Shown piece after piece: positions 54,359 to 62,971 of a stretch of DNA of 64,000 nt. Positions within the stretch are counted from its first letter, which is position 1; each line of letters opens with the position of its first letter. The position numbers and the translations under genes are program-made. A model generated the notes under the pieces. The model had not been told where the DNA came from. It saw nothing but the letters and a program-made list of their open reading frames with translations, and did not search any database. Source of the DNA: Pseudomonas marginalis (GTDB taxonomy: Bacteria > Pseudomonadota > Gammaproteobacteria > Pseudomonadales > Pseudomonadaceae); contig NZ_FNSU01000003.1 in the NCBI RefSeq assembly GCF_900105325.1, positions 3,857,501 to 3,921,500 of the forward strand. Reading direction: 5' to 3'.

Positions 54359-55096
54359 CTACATGCCATGGGCCTTCATCAACCGCTCATAACTGCCATC
54401 CGCCTTCATCCTGGCAATCTCGCGGTCAAAGCTCGCCACAATCTGCGCATGCTCGGGGTTCTTCAGGCTGACCAGGATATGCAGGCTGTTTTCGCTCAGT
54501 GGCGTGGGCAGAAACTCCACCGCATTGCGCACCCGCGCCGACTCGCGCGACAGGTAATAGCGCGCCACATACTCATCCTCCACGGTCAACCGCACCCGCT
54601 GCGCCGCCAGCATCCGCACCGCCATGGCGAAGTTATGCACCGGCACTTTCTGCAACTGCCCATCCCCATCGAACGCCGCTGAATAGGCATAACCGCGCAC
54701 CACGGCAATGGGATAGTCGTGCAACTGCTCCAGGTTCTGAAACTCGATGGGATCGTCACGGCGCTTGATGAAACGCACGCGATTGAGCAGGTATTCGCCG
54801 GAAAACTGCCCCAATTGTGTACGGGCCTCGTCGTACCAGGCGTTGACCAGCACGTCATAGCGCCCATCGCCCACCCCCATCAGCGCCCGCGCCCAGGGCA
54901 CCTGTTGGAAGTCGCTGGCATAGCCCGCACGGGCCAAGGCCGTGGTGACTATATCGGTGGCCAGGCCACCGTTGATCAAGGTGGCATCGGTAAACGGTGG
55001 CCAGGCATCCGCGACCAGGCGCAGACGCTGTGCGAACACAGGTGTCGCCAGCAACAACACTCCAATCAAAGCAACGGCACGAGACAATCGCGGCAT
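54359..55096 (-). CDS. Periplasmic amino-acid-type solute-binding protein
   Basis: This 245-residue protein has the signal peptide MPRLSRAVALIGVLLLATPVFA and the ABC-type SBP_bac_3 layout (RLVADAWPPFTDATLINGGLATDIVTTAL). The binding cleft residues are not diagnostic. It has no permease or ATPase beside it, so it is an orphan binding protein or a stress sensor. The start at 55096 has AAGGA eight bases upstream. Confidence 0.8.
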   Translation of the reverse strand: MPRLSRAVALIGVLLLATPVFAQRLRLVADAWPPFTDATLINGGLATDIVTTALARAGYASDFQQVPWARALMGVGDGRYDVLVNAWYDEARTQLGQFSGEYLLNRVRFIKRRDDPIEFQNLEQLHDYPIAVVRGYAYSAAFDGDGQLQKVPVHNFAMAVRMLAAQRVRLTVEDEYVARYYLSRESARVRNAVEFLPTPLSENSLHILVSLKNPEHAQIVASFDREIARMKADGSYERLMKAHGM

Positions 55097-55297
55097 GCTC
55101 AAAATCCTTGGCGGCGGGCGGTGGCCTTGGCTCAGGCAGGGCCTGAGGTTCTAACATTAGCTCAGATTACACAAAGAAACGGACGTCGAGAGCACTCAAT
55201 GATGGCAAATTGATTTCATTCACAAAAAATAGTCGATTTAGACAGAGTCGTCCGTCGCGCTTACTATCCAGAACAGACATTCAAGTGAGAACACACC

Positions 55298-55750
55298 ATG
55301 ACAGTCGATTGGGTCTGTAAACATCACACCGACCTGGGCAAGGAGCAGCTGTACGCCATTTTGCGTTTGCGCGGCGAGGTCTTCGTTGTCGAGCAGAAGT
55401 GCGTCTACCAGGATATCGACGGGCAAGACCTGGCGGGCGATACCCACCACCTGATGGCGTGGAAAGACGACGAGCTGGTGGCCTACCTGCGCCTGCTGGA
55501 CCCGGAGTCCCAGGGCGGCGACGTGGTGATCGGCCGTGTAATCGTGGCGCCGGTTGCACGGGGCACCGGGCTGGGGCACCAGATGATGGAAGAAACCCTC
55601 AGGCAGATTGACGAGATCTGGCCTGAGATGCCGATCTTCCTGTCAGCCCAGGCCCATCTGCAGGGGTATTACGGGCGGTATGGGTTTGTGGTGGCGGGTG
55701 AGGAATACCTGGAGGATGACATTCCGCATATCGGGATGCGGCGCGCTTGA
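55298..55750 (+). CDS. elaA: ElaA-type GNAT acetyltransferase
   Basis: This 150-residue protein of the ElaA family has RGEVFVVEQKCVYQDIDGQDL near the N-terminus and the acetyl-CoA binding loop VAPVARGTGLGHQMME. The C-terminus is YGRYGFVVAGEEYLEDDIPHIGM. The substrate is unknown. It is convergent with the small regulator at 55773. Confidence 0.88.
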   Translation: MTVDWVCKHHTDLGKEQLYAILRLRGEVFVVEQKCVYQDIDGQDLAGDTHHLMAWKDDELVAYLRLLDPESQGGDVVIGRVIVAPVARGTGLGHQMMEETLRQIDEIWPEMPIFLSAQAHLQGYYGRYGFVVAGEEYLEDDIPHIGMRRA

Positions 55751-55772
55751 GGCCGCCCAGCCACCACTGAAC

Positions 55773-56069
55773 TCAGGGGTAACCCAGAACCCGCTTGATC
55801 TGGCTGAGATTCACCTCGATCCACCCCCGATCAATCGCGCCCCAATCGCGAATCCGATAATGCCCGGCATGGTTGCGGGCCCCATCCTCCTGCTCGAACT
55901 CACACACAATATCCAGGTCCGCCAGCGCCGCAATCGTGTCCTGCGCGGTGCGCCGGGGCATGCCGGTGACATCGGTCAGCGCCGGGACGCTGCTGGCCAG
56001 CCCACTGTCGATCAGGTACGCCACGTACAGCCGGCGGTAGAAGCTGCTTTTGGTCTTGCTCACATCCAT
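55773..56069 (-). CDS. Small winged-helix regulator
   Basis: The 98-residue protein is mostly a single winged helix (ASSVPALTDVTGMPRRTAQDTIAALADLDIVCEFEQ) and ends in IKRVLGYP. No ligand domain is attached. It belongs to the YfeC/DUF1323-type or PA0124-like small DNA-binding proteins, by pattern only. It is 19 bp downstream of the metallopeptidase gene and likely in its operon. Confidence 0.7.
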   Translation of the reverse strand: MDVSKTKSSFYRRLYVAYLIDSGLASSVPALTDVTGMPRRTAQDTIAALADLDIVCEFEQEDGARNHAGHYRIRDWGAIDRGWIEVNLSQIKRVLGYP

Positions 56070-56088
56070 GGTTGGTCGCCTTGTGCGG

Positions 56089-56589
56089 TCAGGGCTTGCC
56101 CTGCAGGTCGCGATACGTGAGGTATACCCGCAGGTCGAATTCCACCTGGTGGTAGCCGGGCATCATGTAGTCGCAGAGTTTGTAGAACGCTTTGTTGTGG
56201 TCCGATTCCTTGAAGTGCGCCAGCTCATGAACCACGATCATGCGCAGGAATTGCGGCGCGGCCTCTTTGAACAGCGAGGCAATGCGGATCTCTTTCTTGG
56301 CTTTGAGATTACCGCCCTGCACCCGCGAAATCGTGGTGTGCAGGCCCAGGGCGCGGTGGGTCAGGTCCAGGCGGTTATCGAACAGCACTTTGTCGATGGC
56401 CGGCGCGTTGCGCAGGTGTTCCTGCTTCAAGGCCTGGGCATAGGCGTACAGGGCTTTGTCGCTCTGCACCCCATGGCGATCGGGGTAACGCTGCTCCAGG
56501 TAGGCGCCCAACTGGTCCTTGGCGATCAGTTGGCGCACTTGCTCCTGGAGGGCAGCGGGGTAGGCCTGGAGGTATTTCAGCGCGGTCAT
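56089..56589 (-). CDS. YgjP/DUF45-type zinc metallopeptidase-like protein
   Basis: This 166-residue protein has a zinc-binding HELAH (VVHELAHFKESDHNKAFY), with the third ligand expected in the downstream HNKAFYKLCDYMM region. The overall pattern is that of YgjP/WLM proteins. It has no signal peptide. The start is the ATG at 56589; the upstream in-frame TTG is less likely. Function unknown. Confidence 0.8.
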   Translation of the reverse strand: MTALKYLQAYPAALQEQVRQLIAKDQLGAYLEQRYPDRHGVQSDKALYAYAQALKQEHLRNAPAIDKVLFDNRLDLTHRALGLHTTISRVQGGNLKAKKEIRIASLFKEAAPQFLRMIVVHELAHFKESDHNKAFYKLCDYMMPGYHQVEFDLRVYLTYRDLQGKP

Positions 56590-56632
56590 TGGGGTCTGCA
56601 ACAGGATTCGGATGGGCGCCAGTGTAGCGAAT

Positions 56633-58738
56633 TCAGCGCACGCGGGCGCGTGACCAGTCGACCACTTCTTCAGCCATCAGGGGCTGCGCCGCCCACGGCC
56701 CCTGGATAAACGGGCAACCCTGGGCCTTGAGCCACTGGGCCTGCTCCTGGGTTTCCACGCCCTCGGCCACCACGACCACCTCAAAATGCCTGCACAGCTC
56801 GATAATGCTGCGCGCCATCGCCGCGTCCCGCACCGAGCCCGGCAGCCGCGCAACCAATTGCGGATCAAGCTTGAGTGTATCGAAGGCCAGGTCGCGCAAA
56901 TGCGCCAGGGAACACTGGCCCGAACCGAAGTCATCCAGGGCGATACGCACCCCGATACGGCGCAGCAACTTGAGCTGCTTGGCGGCCTCTTCCAGGTTAC
57001 TCATCAGGCAGTCCTCGCTGATTTCCACCTCCAACTGATACCCCTCCAGCCCATAGCGCTCGAGCATCTGCTGCAGTTGGTTAACCAGGTTAGGCATATT
57101 GAACTGACTGCTGCTCAGGCTCACGCTCAGCACCAATTCATCGTCGAACGCGGCTTGCCACGCCTGGCGCTGGGCGGCGATCTGCTGATAGATCCACGTG
57201 CTCAGTTGACTGATCAGCCGCGCCTCTTCCAGCAACGGTAAAAACAGCCCCGGCGGCACATCGCCGACGCTGGGGTGCCGCCAGCGCAACAACACCTCAA
57301 CGCCACGCAAACGCCCATCCACCAGCGAAACCTGGGGCTGATAGACCAGGGTGAAATCCTTGTTTTGAATCGCCGTACGCACGCTGTCTTCAAGCATCAG
57401 CCGCGAGCGGGCGCGACCGTTCATTTCCTGGTCGTAATAGCGATATTGCTGGCGGCCGGCGCGCTTGGCTTCGTACATGGCGATGTCGGCCGCGCGCAGC
57501 AAACCACTCAAATCCGCGCCGCAATCCGGGAAGGTGGCAATGCCGATGCTGACGCCGAGCATGACATCCAAACCGTCGACCTGCTGGCACACCGACACTC
57601 GCTCGATCAGCTTTTCCGAGATCTTTGCCGCCTGCTCCGGGAACTCCAGCTCCAGAAGCGCCGTGAATTCATCGCCGCCCATGCGGCCAATAATGTCGTA
57701 GGAGCGCAGACAGCCCTGCAATTGCTCCGAGACCCAGCGCAATACACGGTCGCCGGCATCATGGCCCAGGGAGTCGTTGACCCGCTTGAAACCGTCCAGG
57801 TCCAGGTACAGCAACACCAGGGACTGCTCTGTCCGCTCACTGCGGGATAAGGTGTTTTCCACCGCCTGGTAGAAACCACGCCGGTTCAACAGCCCGGTCA
57901 GCGGATCCGTCACGGCCTGGAATTCCAGCTGCTGGTGCAGGTGGCGCACTTCGGACATATCCAGCACCGTCACCACCATGGCCTTCTGCTCTGCGGGCAG
58001 CGGCGCGCAGGACAACGCCACCGGCACTTGCTGGCCACGGCTGGTGCGCAGGAGCGCATCGTGCAGGCGCCAGGTTTCACCGCGGCGGTAGTCGGCGTAC
58101 ATTTGCGAATCCGGCCAAGTGGGCACATGGGGCTTTTGCAGGAAACTCAGGAAGTCCTGGCCTTGCAGTTCCTGGATCGTGGCATTGAGCAGGCGCGAAA
58201 TCGCCGGGTTGGCGTATTCGATCACGCCCTCTTCACTCACCACCAGGATGCCCTCGGCGGCGTTATCCAATACCGAGGCATTGAACGCCCGGGCGGACTC
58301 CAGGTCATGGCTCAGGCGCTGCAAGGCCCGGCGGTTGCGCTGATGCTCCAGCAACGCCTGGACCTTGGGCTTGAGGATGTGCGGGTCGAAGGGCTTGAAC
58401 AGGTAGTCGATGGCGCCGCTGGCGTAGCCTTCCAGCACGGCGGCGGGGGATTGGGCGTTGGCACTCAGAAAAATGATCGGGGTCATGCGCGTGCGCTGGC
58501 TGCCGCGCATCAAGCGAGCGACTTCGAAACCGTCCATGCCGGGCATCATCACATCCAGCAGCACCAGGTCGACCTCATGCTGCAGCAGTAACTCGAGGGC
58601 TTCCACCCCGGACGCGGCGGTGATCACCACCCAATCATCACGCTGCAGAAGCGCACGCATGCTGATCAGATTTTCCGGGTAGTCATCGACCACCAGAAGA
58701 ACCGAACTGCCATCGCCATGAGGTGGAGCGCATTCCAT
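56633..58738 (-). CDS. Response regulator with PAS, GGDEF and EAL domains
   Basis: This 701-residue c-di-GMP signalling protein has a receiver domain (phospho-acceptor Asp in LVLLDVMMPGMDG, about residue 61), a PAS domain (about 160-280), GGDEF (RMGGDEF near 380) with an RSYD inhibitory site just before it, and EAL (about 450-695). The GGDEF motif is intact. In the EAL domain EVL replaces EAL, and the usual metal-binding Asn is Ser (SVSLSSSQF), while DDFGSG and EGVET are kept. It may therefore be mainly a cyclase. No histidine kinase lies nearby. Confidence 0.9.
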   Translation of the reverse strand: MECAPPHGDGSSVLLVVDDYPENLISMRALLQRDDWVVITAASGVEALELLLQHEVDLVLLDVMMPGMDGFEVARLMRGSQRTRMTPIIFLSANAQSPAAVLEGYASGAIDYLFKPFDPHILKPKVQALLEHQRNRRALQRLSHDLESARAFNASVLDNAAEGILVVSEEGVIEYANPAISRLLNATIQELQGQDFLSFLQKPHVPTWPDSQMYADYRRGETWRLHDALLRTSRGQQVPVALSCAPLPAEQKAMVVTVLDMSEVRHLHQQLEFQAVTDPLTGLLNRRGFYQAVENTLSRSERTEQSLVLLYLDLDGFKRVNDSLGHDAGDRVLRWVSEQLQGCLRSYDIIGRMGGDEFTALLELEFPEQAAKISEKLIERVSVCQQVDGLDVMLGVSIGIATFPDCGADLSGLLRAADIAMYEAKRAGRQQYRYYDQEMNGRARSRLMLEDSVRTAIQNKDFTLVYQPQVSLVDGRLRGVEVLLRWRHPSVGDVPPGLFLPLLEEARLISQLSTWIYQQIAAQRQAWQAAFDDELVLSVSLSSSQFNMPNLVNQLQQMLERYGLEGYQLEVEISEDCLMSNLEEAAKQLKLLRRIGVRIALDDFGSGQCSLAHLRDLAFDTLKLDPQLVARLPGSVRDAAMARSIIELCRHFEVVVVAEGVETQEQAQWLKAQGCPFIQGPWAAQPLMAEEVVDWSRARVR

Positions 58739-58963
58739 GCTAGGTCTCTTCCTTGGGTCTACTCCGGTCACTTCTGAGAGAAAACCCGGACAAACATTGA
58801 GGCCTCACTCTAGCCCCGGATCCTGAAAATCAGAAGTGACGTGGACGCCATCATTGCGCCAAAGTTCAGTCAGCCGACTAACGGTCAACCTCTACAGCCC
58901 ACGGTTCATGGGAAACATGGCTTTTTGGCATTCCCTTGGCGCCAATAAATTGCCAGCAAACGT

Positions 58964-58992
58964 TTAACAACTGGCCGGCCACCGCCTATAAA
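58964..58992 (+). promoter_or_regulatory. Promoter-like site before the alginate lyase gene
   Basis: TTAACA (58964-58969) and TATAAA (58987-58992) are separated by 17 bp, close to sigma-70 spacing. They lie 55 bp before the ATG at 59047. The 308-bp gap upstream contains no gene that I can see. Confidence 0.45.
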
Positions 58993-59046
58993 GAACCTGT
59001 CAGGCCCCCGGGCCAAAGCCTTCACCCCCTGTAAAAGGCCAATGCC

Positions 59047-59712
59047 ATGATCGACCTCTCCACTTGGAACCTGAGCATTCCGGTCGGCTCGCCCCCCGCG
59101 ACGATCGACACGCCCAGGCTGCTCAGCGGCTTCAACGACCAATACTTCCAGGCCGAAGGCAGCAACGTGCAATTCTGGACCCCCGTCACCGGCACCCGCA
59201 CCGAAAACGCCGTGTACCCGCGCAGCGAACTGCGCGAAACCTACGCCGACGGCCGCCTGCGCAATTGGACCTACCCCGAAGCCGACAACTTCCTGCGCGC
59301 CACCCTGGCGGTCAACCAGGTGCCCTCCAGCGGCAAGATCGTCATCGGCCAGATCCACGCCTATGACAGCCAGAAACCGCTGATCAAGCTCGAATACCAG
59401 TTCAAGGAAAAGACCCAGACCGGCAACATCGTCGCCAAGGTGCGCATGCGCCCGGACGAAGATGAAAGCCGCGTGATCATCGTCGCGTCCAATGTGCCGC
59501 TGGAGAAAAGCTTCACCTACGTGATCAACCTCAACAAGGCCGGCCTGCTCAGCGTGTACGCCGCCGACAGTGAGTGGAACGAGCGTATCGGTGCCGCGTG
59601 GGCCGCCAAGCCGCTGTACTTCAAGGCAGGCGCTTATGTGCAGGACAACAGCGGGGACAGCAAGGAAGGCGCCAAGGTGACGTTTGCCAAGTTGGATATT
59701 GATCACGAGTGA
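59047..59712 (+). CDS. PL7 polysaccharide lyase (alginate lyase family), no signal peptide
   Basis: The 221-residue enzyme has the three PL7 signature regions: YPRSELRETY, GQIHAYD and YFKAGAYVQDN. These carry the catalytic Arg, His and Tyr. It cleaves alginate by beta-elimination. No signal peptide is seen, so it acts in the cytoplasm or is released by lysis. It is separated by a bidirectional terminator from fba. Confidence 0.88.
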   Translation: MIDLSTWNLSIPVGSPPATIDTPRLLSGFNDQYFQAEGSNVQFWTPVTGTRTENAVYPRSELRETYADGRLRNWTYPEADNFLRATLAVNQVPSSGKIVIGQIHAYDSQKPLIKLEYQFKEKTQTGNIVAKVRMRPDEDESRVIIVASNVPLEKSFTYVINLNKAGLLSVYAADSEWNERIGAAWAAKPLYFKAGAYVQDNSGDSKEGAKVTFAKLDIDHE

Positions 59713-59771
59713 ACGGATCGGCCTCGATTCGAGCAGGCAATGCCCGATGGGCGCAAGACTGATTTCCGGCC

Positions 59772-59805
59772 AAAAAAAAGCCCGCATCGCTGCGGGCTTC
59801 TTTTT
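59772..59805. terminator. Bidirectional terminator between alginate lyase and fba
   Basis: AGCCCGCA and TGCGGGCT pair around TCGC. A-run on the left and T-run on the right make it effective in both directions for these convergent genes. Confidence 0.85.
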
Positions 59806-59817
59806 AACGCCTCAGGC

Positions 59818-60882
59818 TTAGTTCACCTTAGCGTTCAACTCACCTTTCAAATACCGCTGGTACATCGCTTCCAACGAGATCGGCTTGATCTTCGAAGCAT
59901 TACCGGCAGTACCGAACGCTTCATAACGAGCGATACACACATCACGCATCGCGGTCACAGTCGCACCGAAGAACTTGCGCGGGTCGAACTCACTCGGGTT
60001 GGTGGCCATCAGGCGACGCATCGCGCCGGTGGACGCCAGGCGCAGGTCGGTGTCGATGTTGACCTTGCGCACGCCGTACTTGATGCCTTCGACGATTTCT
60101 TCAACCGGTACGCCGTAGGTTTCTTTGATGTCGCCGCCGTACTGGTTGATGATCGCCAGCCATTCTTGCGGTACCGAGGAAGAACCGTGCATCACCAGGT
60201 GGGTGTTAGGGATGCGCTTGTGGATTTCCTTGATGCGGTCGATCGCCAGTACGTCGCCAGTCGGTGGCTTGGTGAACTTGTAGGCGCCGTGGCTGGTGCC
60301 GATAGCGATCGCCAGGGCGTCCACTTGGGTCTTCTTGACGAAGTCGGCAGCTTCTTCCGGGTCGGTCAGCATCTGGCTGTGATCCAGCACGCCTTCGGCG
60401 CCGATGCCGTCTTCTTCACCGGCCATGCCGGTTTCCAGGGAACCCAGGCAACCCAGTTCGCCTTCAACCGAAACGCCGCAGGCGTGGGCCATGGCCACGG
60501 TTTGTTGGGTTACGCGTACGTTGTACTCGTAGTCGGTCGGGGTCTTGCCGTCTTCGCCGAGGGAGCCGTCCATCATCACCGAGCTGAAGCCCAGCTGGAT
60601 GGAGCGCTGGCACACGTCAGGGCTGGTGCCGTGGTCCTGGTGCATGCACACCGGGATGTGTGGGAATTCCTCGATCGCGGCGAGGATCAGGTGACGCAGG
60701 AACGGGGCACCGGCGTATTTGCGCGCACCGGCCGAAGCCTGGACGATCACTGGGGAGTCGGTCTTGTCAGCGGCTTCCATGATGGCGCGCATCTGCTCAA
60801 GGTTGTTGACGTTAAAGGCTGGGACGCCGTAGCCGAACTCGGCTGCGTGGTCCAGCATTTGACGCATGCTGATAAGTGCCAT
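59818..60882 (-). CDS. fba: Class II fructose-bisphosphate aldolase
   Basis: This 354-residue zinc-dependent aldolase cleaves or forms fructose-1,6-bisphosphate. Landmarks are VCMHQDHGTSPDVCQ (zinc and catalytic residues), SSVMMDGSLGEDG, GTSHGAYKF and KVNIDTDLRLAS. It is near pgk and epd, the usual Pseudomonas arrangement. Two small lipoprotein genes lie between. Confidence 0.95.
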   Translation of the reverse strand: MALISMRQMLDHAAEFGYGVPAFNVNNLEQMRAIMEAADKTDSPVIVQASAGARKYAGAPFLRHLILAAIEEFPHIPVCMHQDHGTSPDVCQRSIQLGFSSVMMDGSLGEDGKTPTDYEYNVRVTQQTVAMAHACGVSVEGELGCLGSLETGMAGEEDGIGAEGVLDHSQMLTDPEEAADFVKKTQVDALAIAIGTSHGAYKFTKPPTGDVLAIDRIKEIHKRIPNTHLVMHGSSSVPQEWLAIINQYGGDIKETYGVPVEEIVEGIKYGVRKVNIDTDLRLASTGAMRRLMATNPSEFDPRKFFGATVTAMRDVCIARYEAFGTAGNASKIKPISLEAMYQRYLKGELNAKVN

Positions 60883-61000
60883 TGTGTTGTCTCTCCCGGT
60901 CGAGGGTCGTTAATCGTGCAAGCCTGCCGTAGCGGCGGCTGCTATTCAAGTTATTGCAGGTCAGGCTTTGCATGCCTGGCGTGCTGAATCGTTATTGCTG

Positions 61001-61110
61001 ATGTGGGAGGGGGGCTTGCCCCCGATGACAGCCTGTCAGTGATGACTCTGTTGGCTGATCCACCGCTATCGGGGGCAAGTCGAATCGTCGCACCGCCCCT
61101 CCCACATTTT
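61001..61110. repeat. REPIN with an interrupted right arm
   Basis: The left arm ATGTGGGAGGGGGGCTTGCC (61001) is normal. The right arm is broken after GGGGGCAAG by TCGAATCGTCGCACCG (61080-61095) and then resumes CCCCTCCCACA. The extra 16 bases are not typical of the family. Confidence 0.7.
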
Positions 61111-61140
61111 GGTCTCATCGATGTTGAGACCGCGTTCTAT

Positions 61141-61473
61141 TTACTGGGCCTTGCAGCCGCGCCCGATCAAATCGTCGGTGGCAACCCAGTAAACCAGGCC
61201 TTCCTCACCTTTTGTGTGAAACGCCAACTGGTCGTTGCTGTACAGCACGCCCGAAGCCGCCACATCCTGTTTGAGGCGATAAACCTGGTCGGAACCGCCG
61301 AGGCGTACATCCACCTCACTGCGGGCCTGGTTGGCGAAGCGCCAGTTGACCTCGGCCTTGCTGTCGCAGGTCCAAGTGGTCCACTTACCTTCCGGCTCTG
61401 CCTTGTTGAACATGTTCATGCTGCTGCAACCGGCCAATAGGGCCAGGGCTGCCAGGGCGAAAACGCCTTTCAT
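61141..61473 (-). CDS. mliC: MliC-type lysozyme inhibitor lipoprotein
   Basis: This 110-residue lipoprotein has the lipobox LLAGC and the MliC pattern: WTCDSKAEVNWRF, then VYRLKQDVAASGVLYSNDQLAFHTKGEE. MliC proteins sit on the outer membrane and inhibit c-type lysozyme. The start at 61473 gives a normal lipoprotein signal; the earlier in-frame start adds eight residues. The cysteine pair of the family is C-x(n)-C at the ends. Confidence 0.82.
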   Translation of the reverse strand: MKGVFALAALALLAGCSSMNMFNKAEPEGKWTTWTCDSKAEVNWRFANQARSEVDVRLGGSDQVYRLKQDVAASGVLYSNDQLAFHTKGEEGLVYWVATDDLIGRGCKAQ

Positions 61474-61533
61474 TGCCAATCCTCGCAGCGGGGCCAAAGG
61501 CCGCCGATGCCGTCGGTTAGTTGATCAGACCCG

Positions 61534-61761
61534 TCAAGGGCAACCCTGTTCCTGACCGTTGGGCGCGGAGTCGTATTTCTCCAGCCGTTCGTTGCCGATG
61601 CGCTTGTTGATTACCGGCATGGTCTCGGCTTGCCAGTCAGCCTGATAGCAGCTTTTTTTCTGCTCCGTGGCAGGTTTGCCTGCCGCCGGCGCTGCGCTTG
61701 GCGTGCTGCCGCAGCCGGCCAACAGGCCCGCTGCGATCACCATTGCCAACGACTTGATCAT
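61534..61761 (-). CDS. Small lipoprotein of unknown function
   Basis: The 75-residue protein has a lipobox (VIAAGLLAGC), a Ser/Pro/Ala linker and a short charged domain with two further Cys. The start at 61761 gives MIKSLAMVIAAGLLAGC. It is between pgk and mliC and is likely co-transcribed with pgk. I do not recognise the family. Confidence 0.65.
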   Translation of the reverse strand: MIKSLAMVIAAGLLAGCGSTPSAAPAAGKPATEQKKSCYQADWQAETMPVINKRIGNERLEKYDSAPNGQEQGCP

Positions 61762-61790
61762 GGGAATACTCCTTTTCCGGATCACGAGCC

Positions 61791-62954
61791 TTAGCCTTTG
61801 GCTCGGGTTTCCAGCACTTCCACGGCGGGCAGGACTTTGCCTTCGACGAATTCGAGGAATGCGCCGCCACCGGTAGAAATGTAGGAGATCTGGTCGGCAA
61901 CGCCATATTTATCGATGGCCGCCAGGGTGTCGCCGCCGCCGGCGATTGAGAATGCCGAGCTGTCTGCGATGGCCTTGGCCAGCACTTTGGTGCCGTTGCC
62001 GAACTGGTCGAACTCGAACACGCCGACCGGACCGTTCCACAGGATGGTCTGGGAGGCTTTCAGCAGTTCTGCAAAGTTGGCTGCAGTTTGCGGGCCGATG
62101 TCCAGGATCATGTCGTCGGCGGCCACGTCGGCGATGAGCTTGACGGTGGCTTCGGCGGTTTCAGCGAACTCCTTGGCAACCACCACGTCCACCGGCAACG
62201 GCACGCTGACCTTGGCGGCGATGGCGCGGGCGGTGTCGAGCAGGTCCGGCTCATACAGGGACTTGCCCACCGGGTGGCCTGCTGCCGCCAGGAAGGTATT
62301 GGCAATGCCGCCACCAACGATCAACTGGTTGCAGATCTGGCTCAGGCTGTTGAGCACGTCCAACTTGGTGGACACCTTGGAGCCGGCAACGATGGCAGCC
62401 ATCGGTTGGGCCGGAGCGCCCAGGGCCTTGCCCAGTGCCTCCAGTTCAGCCGCCAGCAATGGGCCGGCAGCCGCCACCTTGGCGAACTTGGCCACGCCGT
62501 GGGTCGAACCCTCGGCACGGTGGGCGGTACCAAAAGCGTCCATCACGAACACGTCGCACAGGGCGGCGTATTGCTGGGCCAGTTCGTCGCTGTTCTTTTT
62601 CTCGCCTTTGTTGAAGCGCACGTTTTCGAACAGCACGATGTCGCCAGGCTTAACGTCGACGCCGCCCAGGTAGTCAGCCACCAACGGCACGTCACGGCCC
62701 AGGGCCTTGCTCAGGTAGTCGGCTACCGGCTTGAGGCTGTTTTCGGCGGAGAACTCACCTTCGGTCGGGCGACCCAGGTGGGAGCAGACCATCACGGCCG
62801 CGCCTTTTTCCAGGGCCAGCTTGATGGTCGGCAGCGAGGCCAGGATTCGCGCATCGCTGGTGACAACACCGTCCTTGACGGGGACGTTGAGGTCTTCGCG
62901 AATCAGTACGCGCTTACCTTGCAGATCGAGGTCGGTCATCTTCAACACGGTCAT
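61791..62954 (-). CDS. pgk: Phosphoglycerate kinase
   Basis: This 387-residue glycolytic enzyme has the N-terminal RVLIREDLNVPVKDG, SHLGRP and FGTAHRAEGSTHGVAKFA substrate regions. The nucleotide site includes GGGIANTFL and GGGDTLAA. It transfers phosphate from 1,3-bisphosphoglycerate to ADP. It lies 17 bp after epd. Confidence 0.96.
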   Translation of the reverse strand: MTVLKMTDLDLQGKRVLIREDLNVPVKDGVVTSDARILASLPTIKLALEKGAAVMVCSHLGRPTEGEFSAENSLKPVADYLSKALGRDVPLVADYLGGVDVKPGDIVLFENVRFNKGEKKNSDELAQQYAALCDVFVMDAFGTAHRAEGSTHGVAKFAKVAAAGPLLAAELEALGKALGAPAQPMAAIVAGSKVSTKLDVLNSLSQICNQLIVGGGIANTFLAAAGHPVGKSLYEPDLLDTARAIAAKVSVPLPVDVVVAKEFAETAEATVKLIADVAADDMILDIGPQTAANFAELLKASQTILWNGPVGVFEFDQFGNGTKVLAKAIADSSAFSIAGGGDTLAAIDKYGVADQISYISTGGGAFLEFVEGKVLPAVEVLETRAKG

Positions 62955-62971
62955 GGGTGGCAGTTCCTGAA

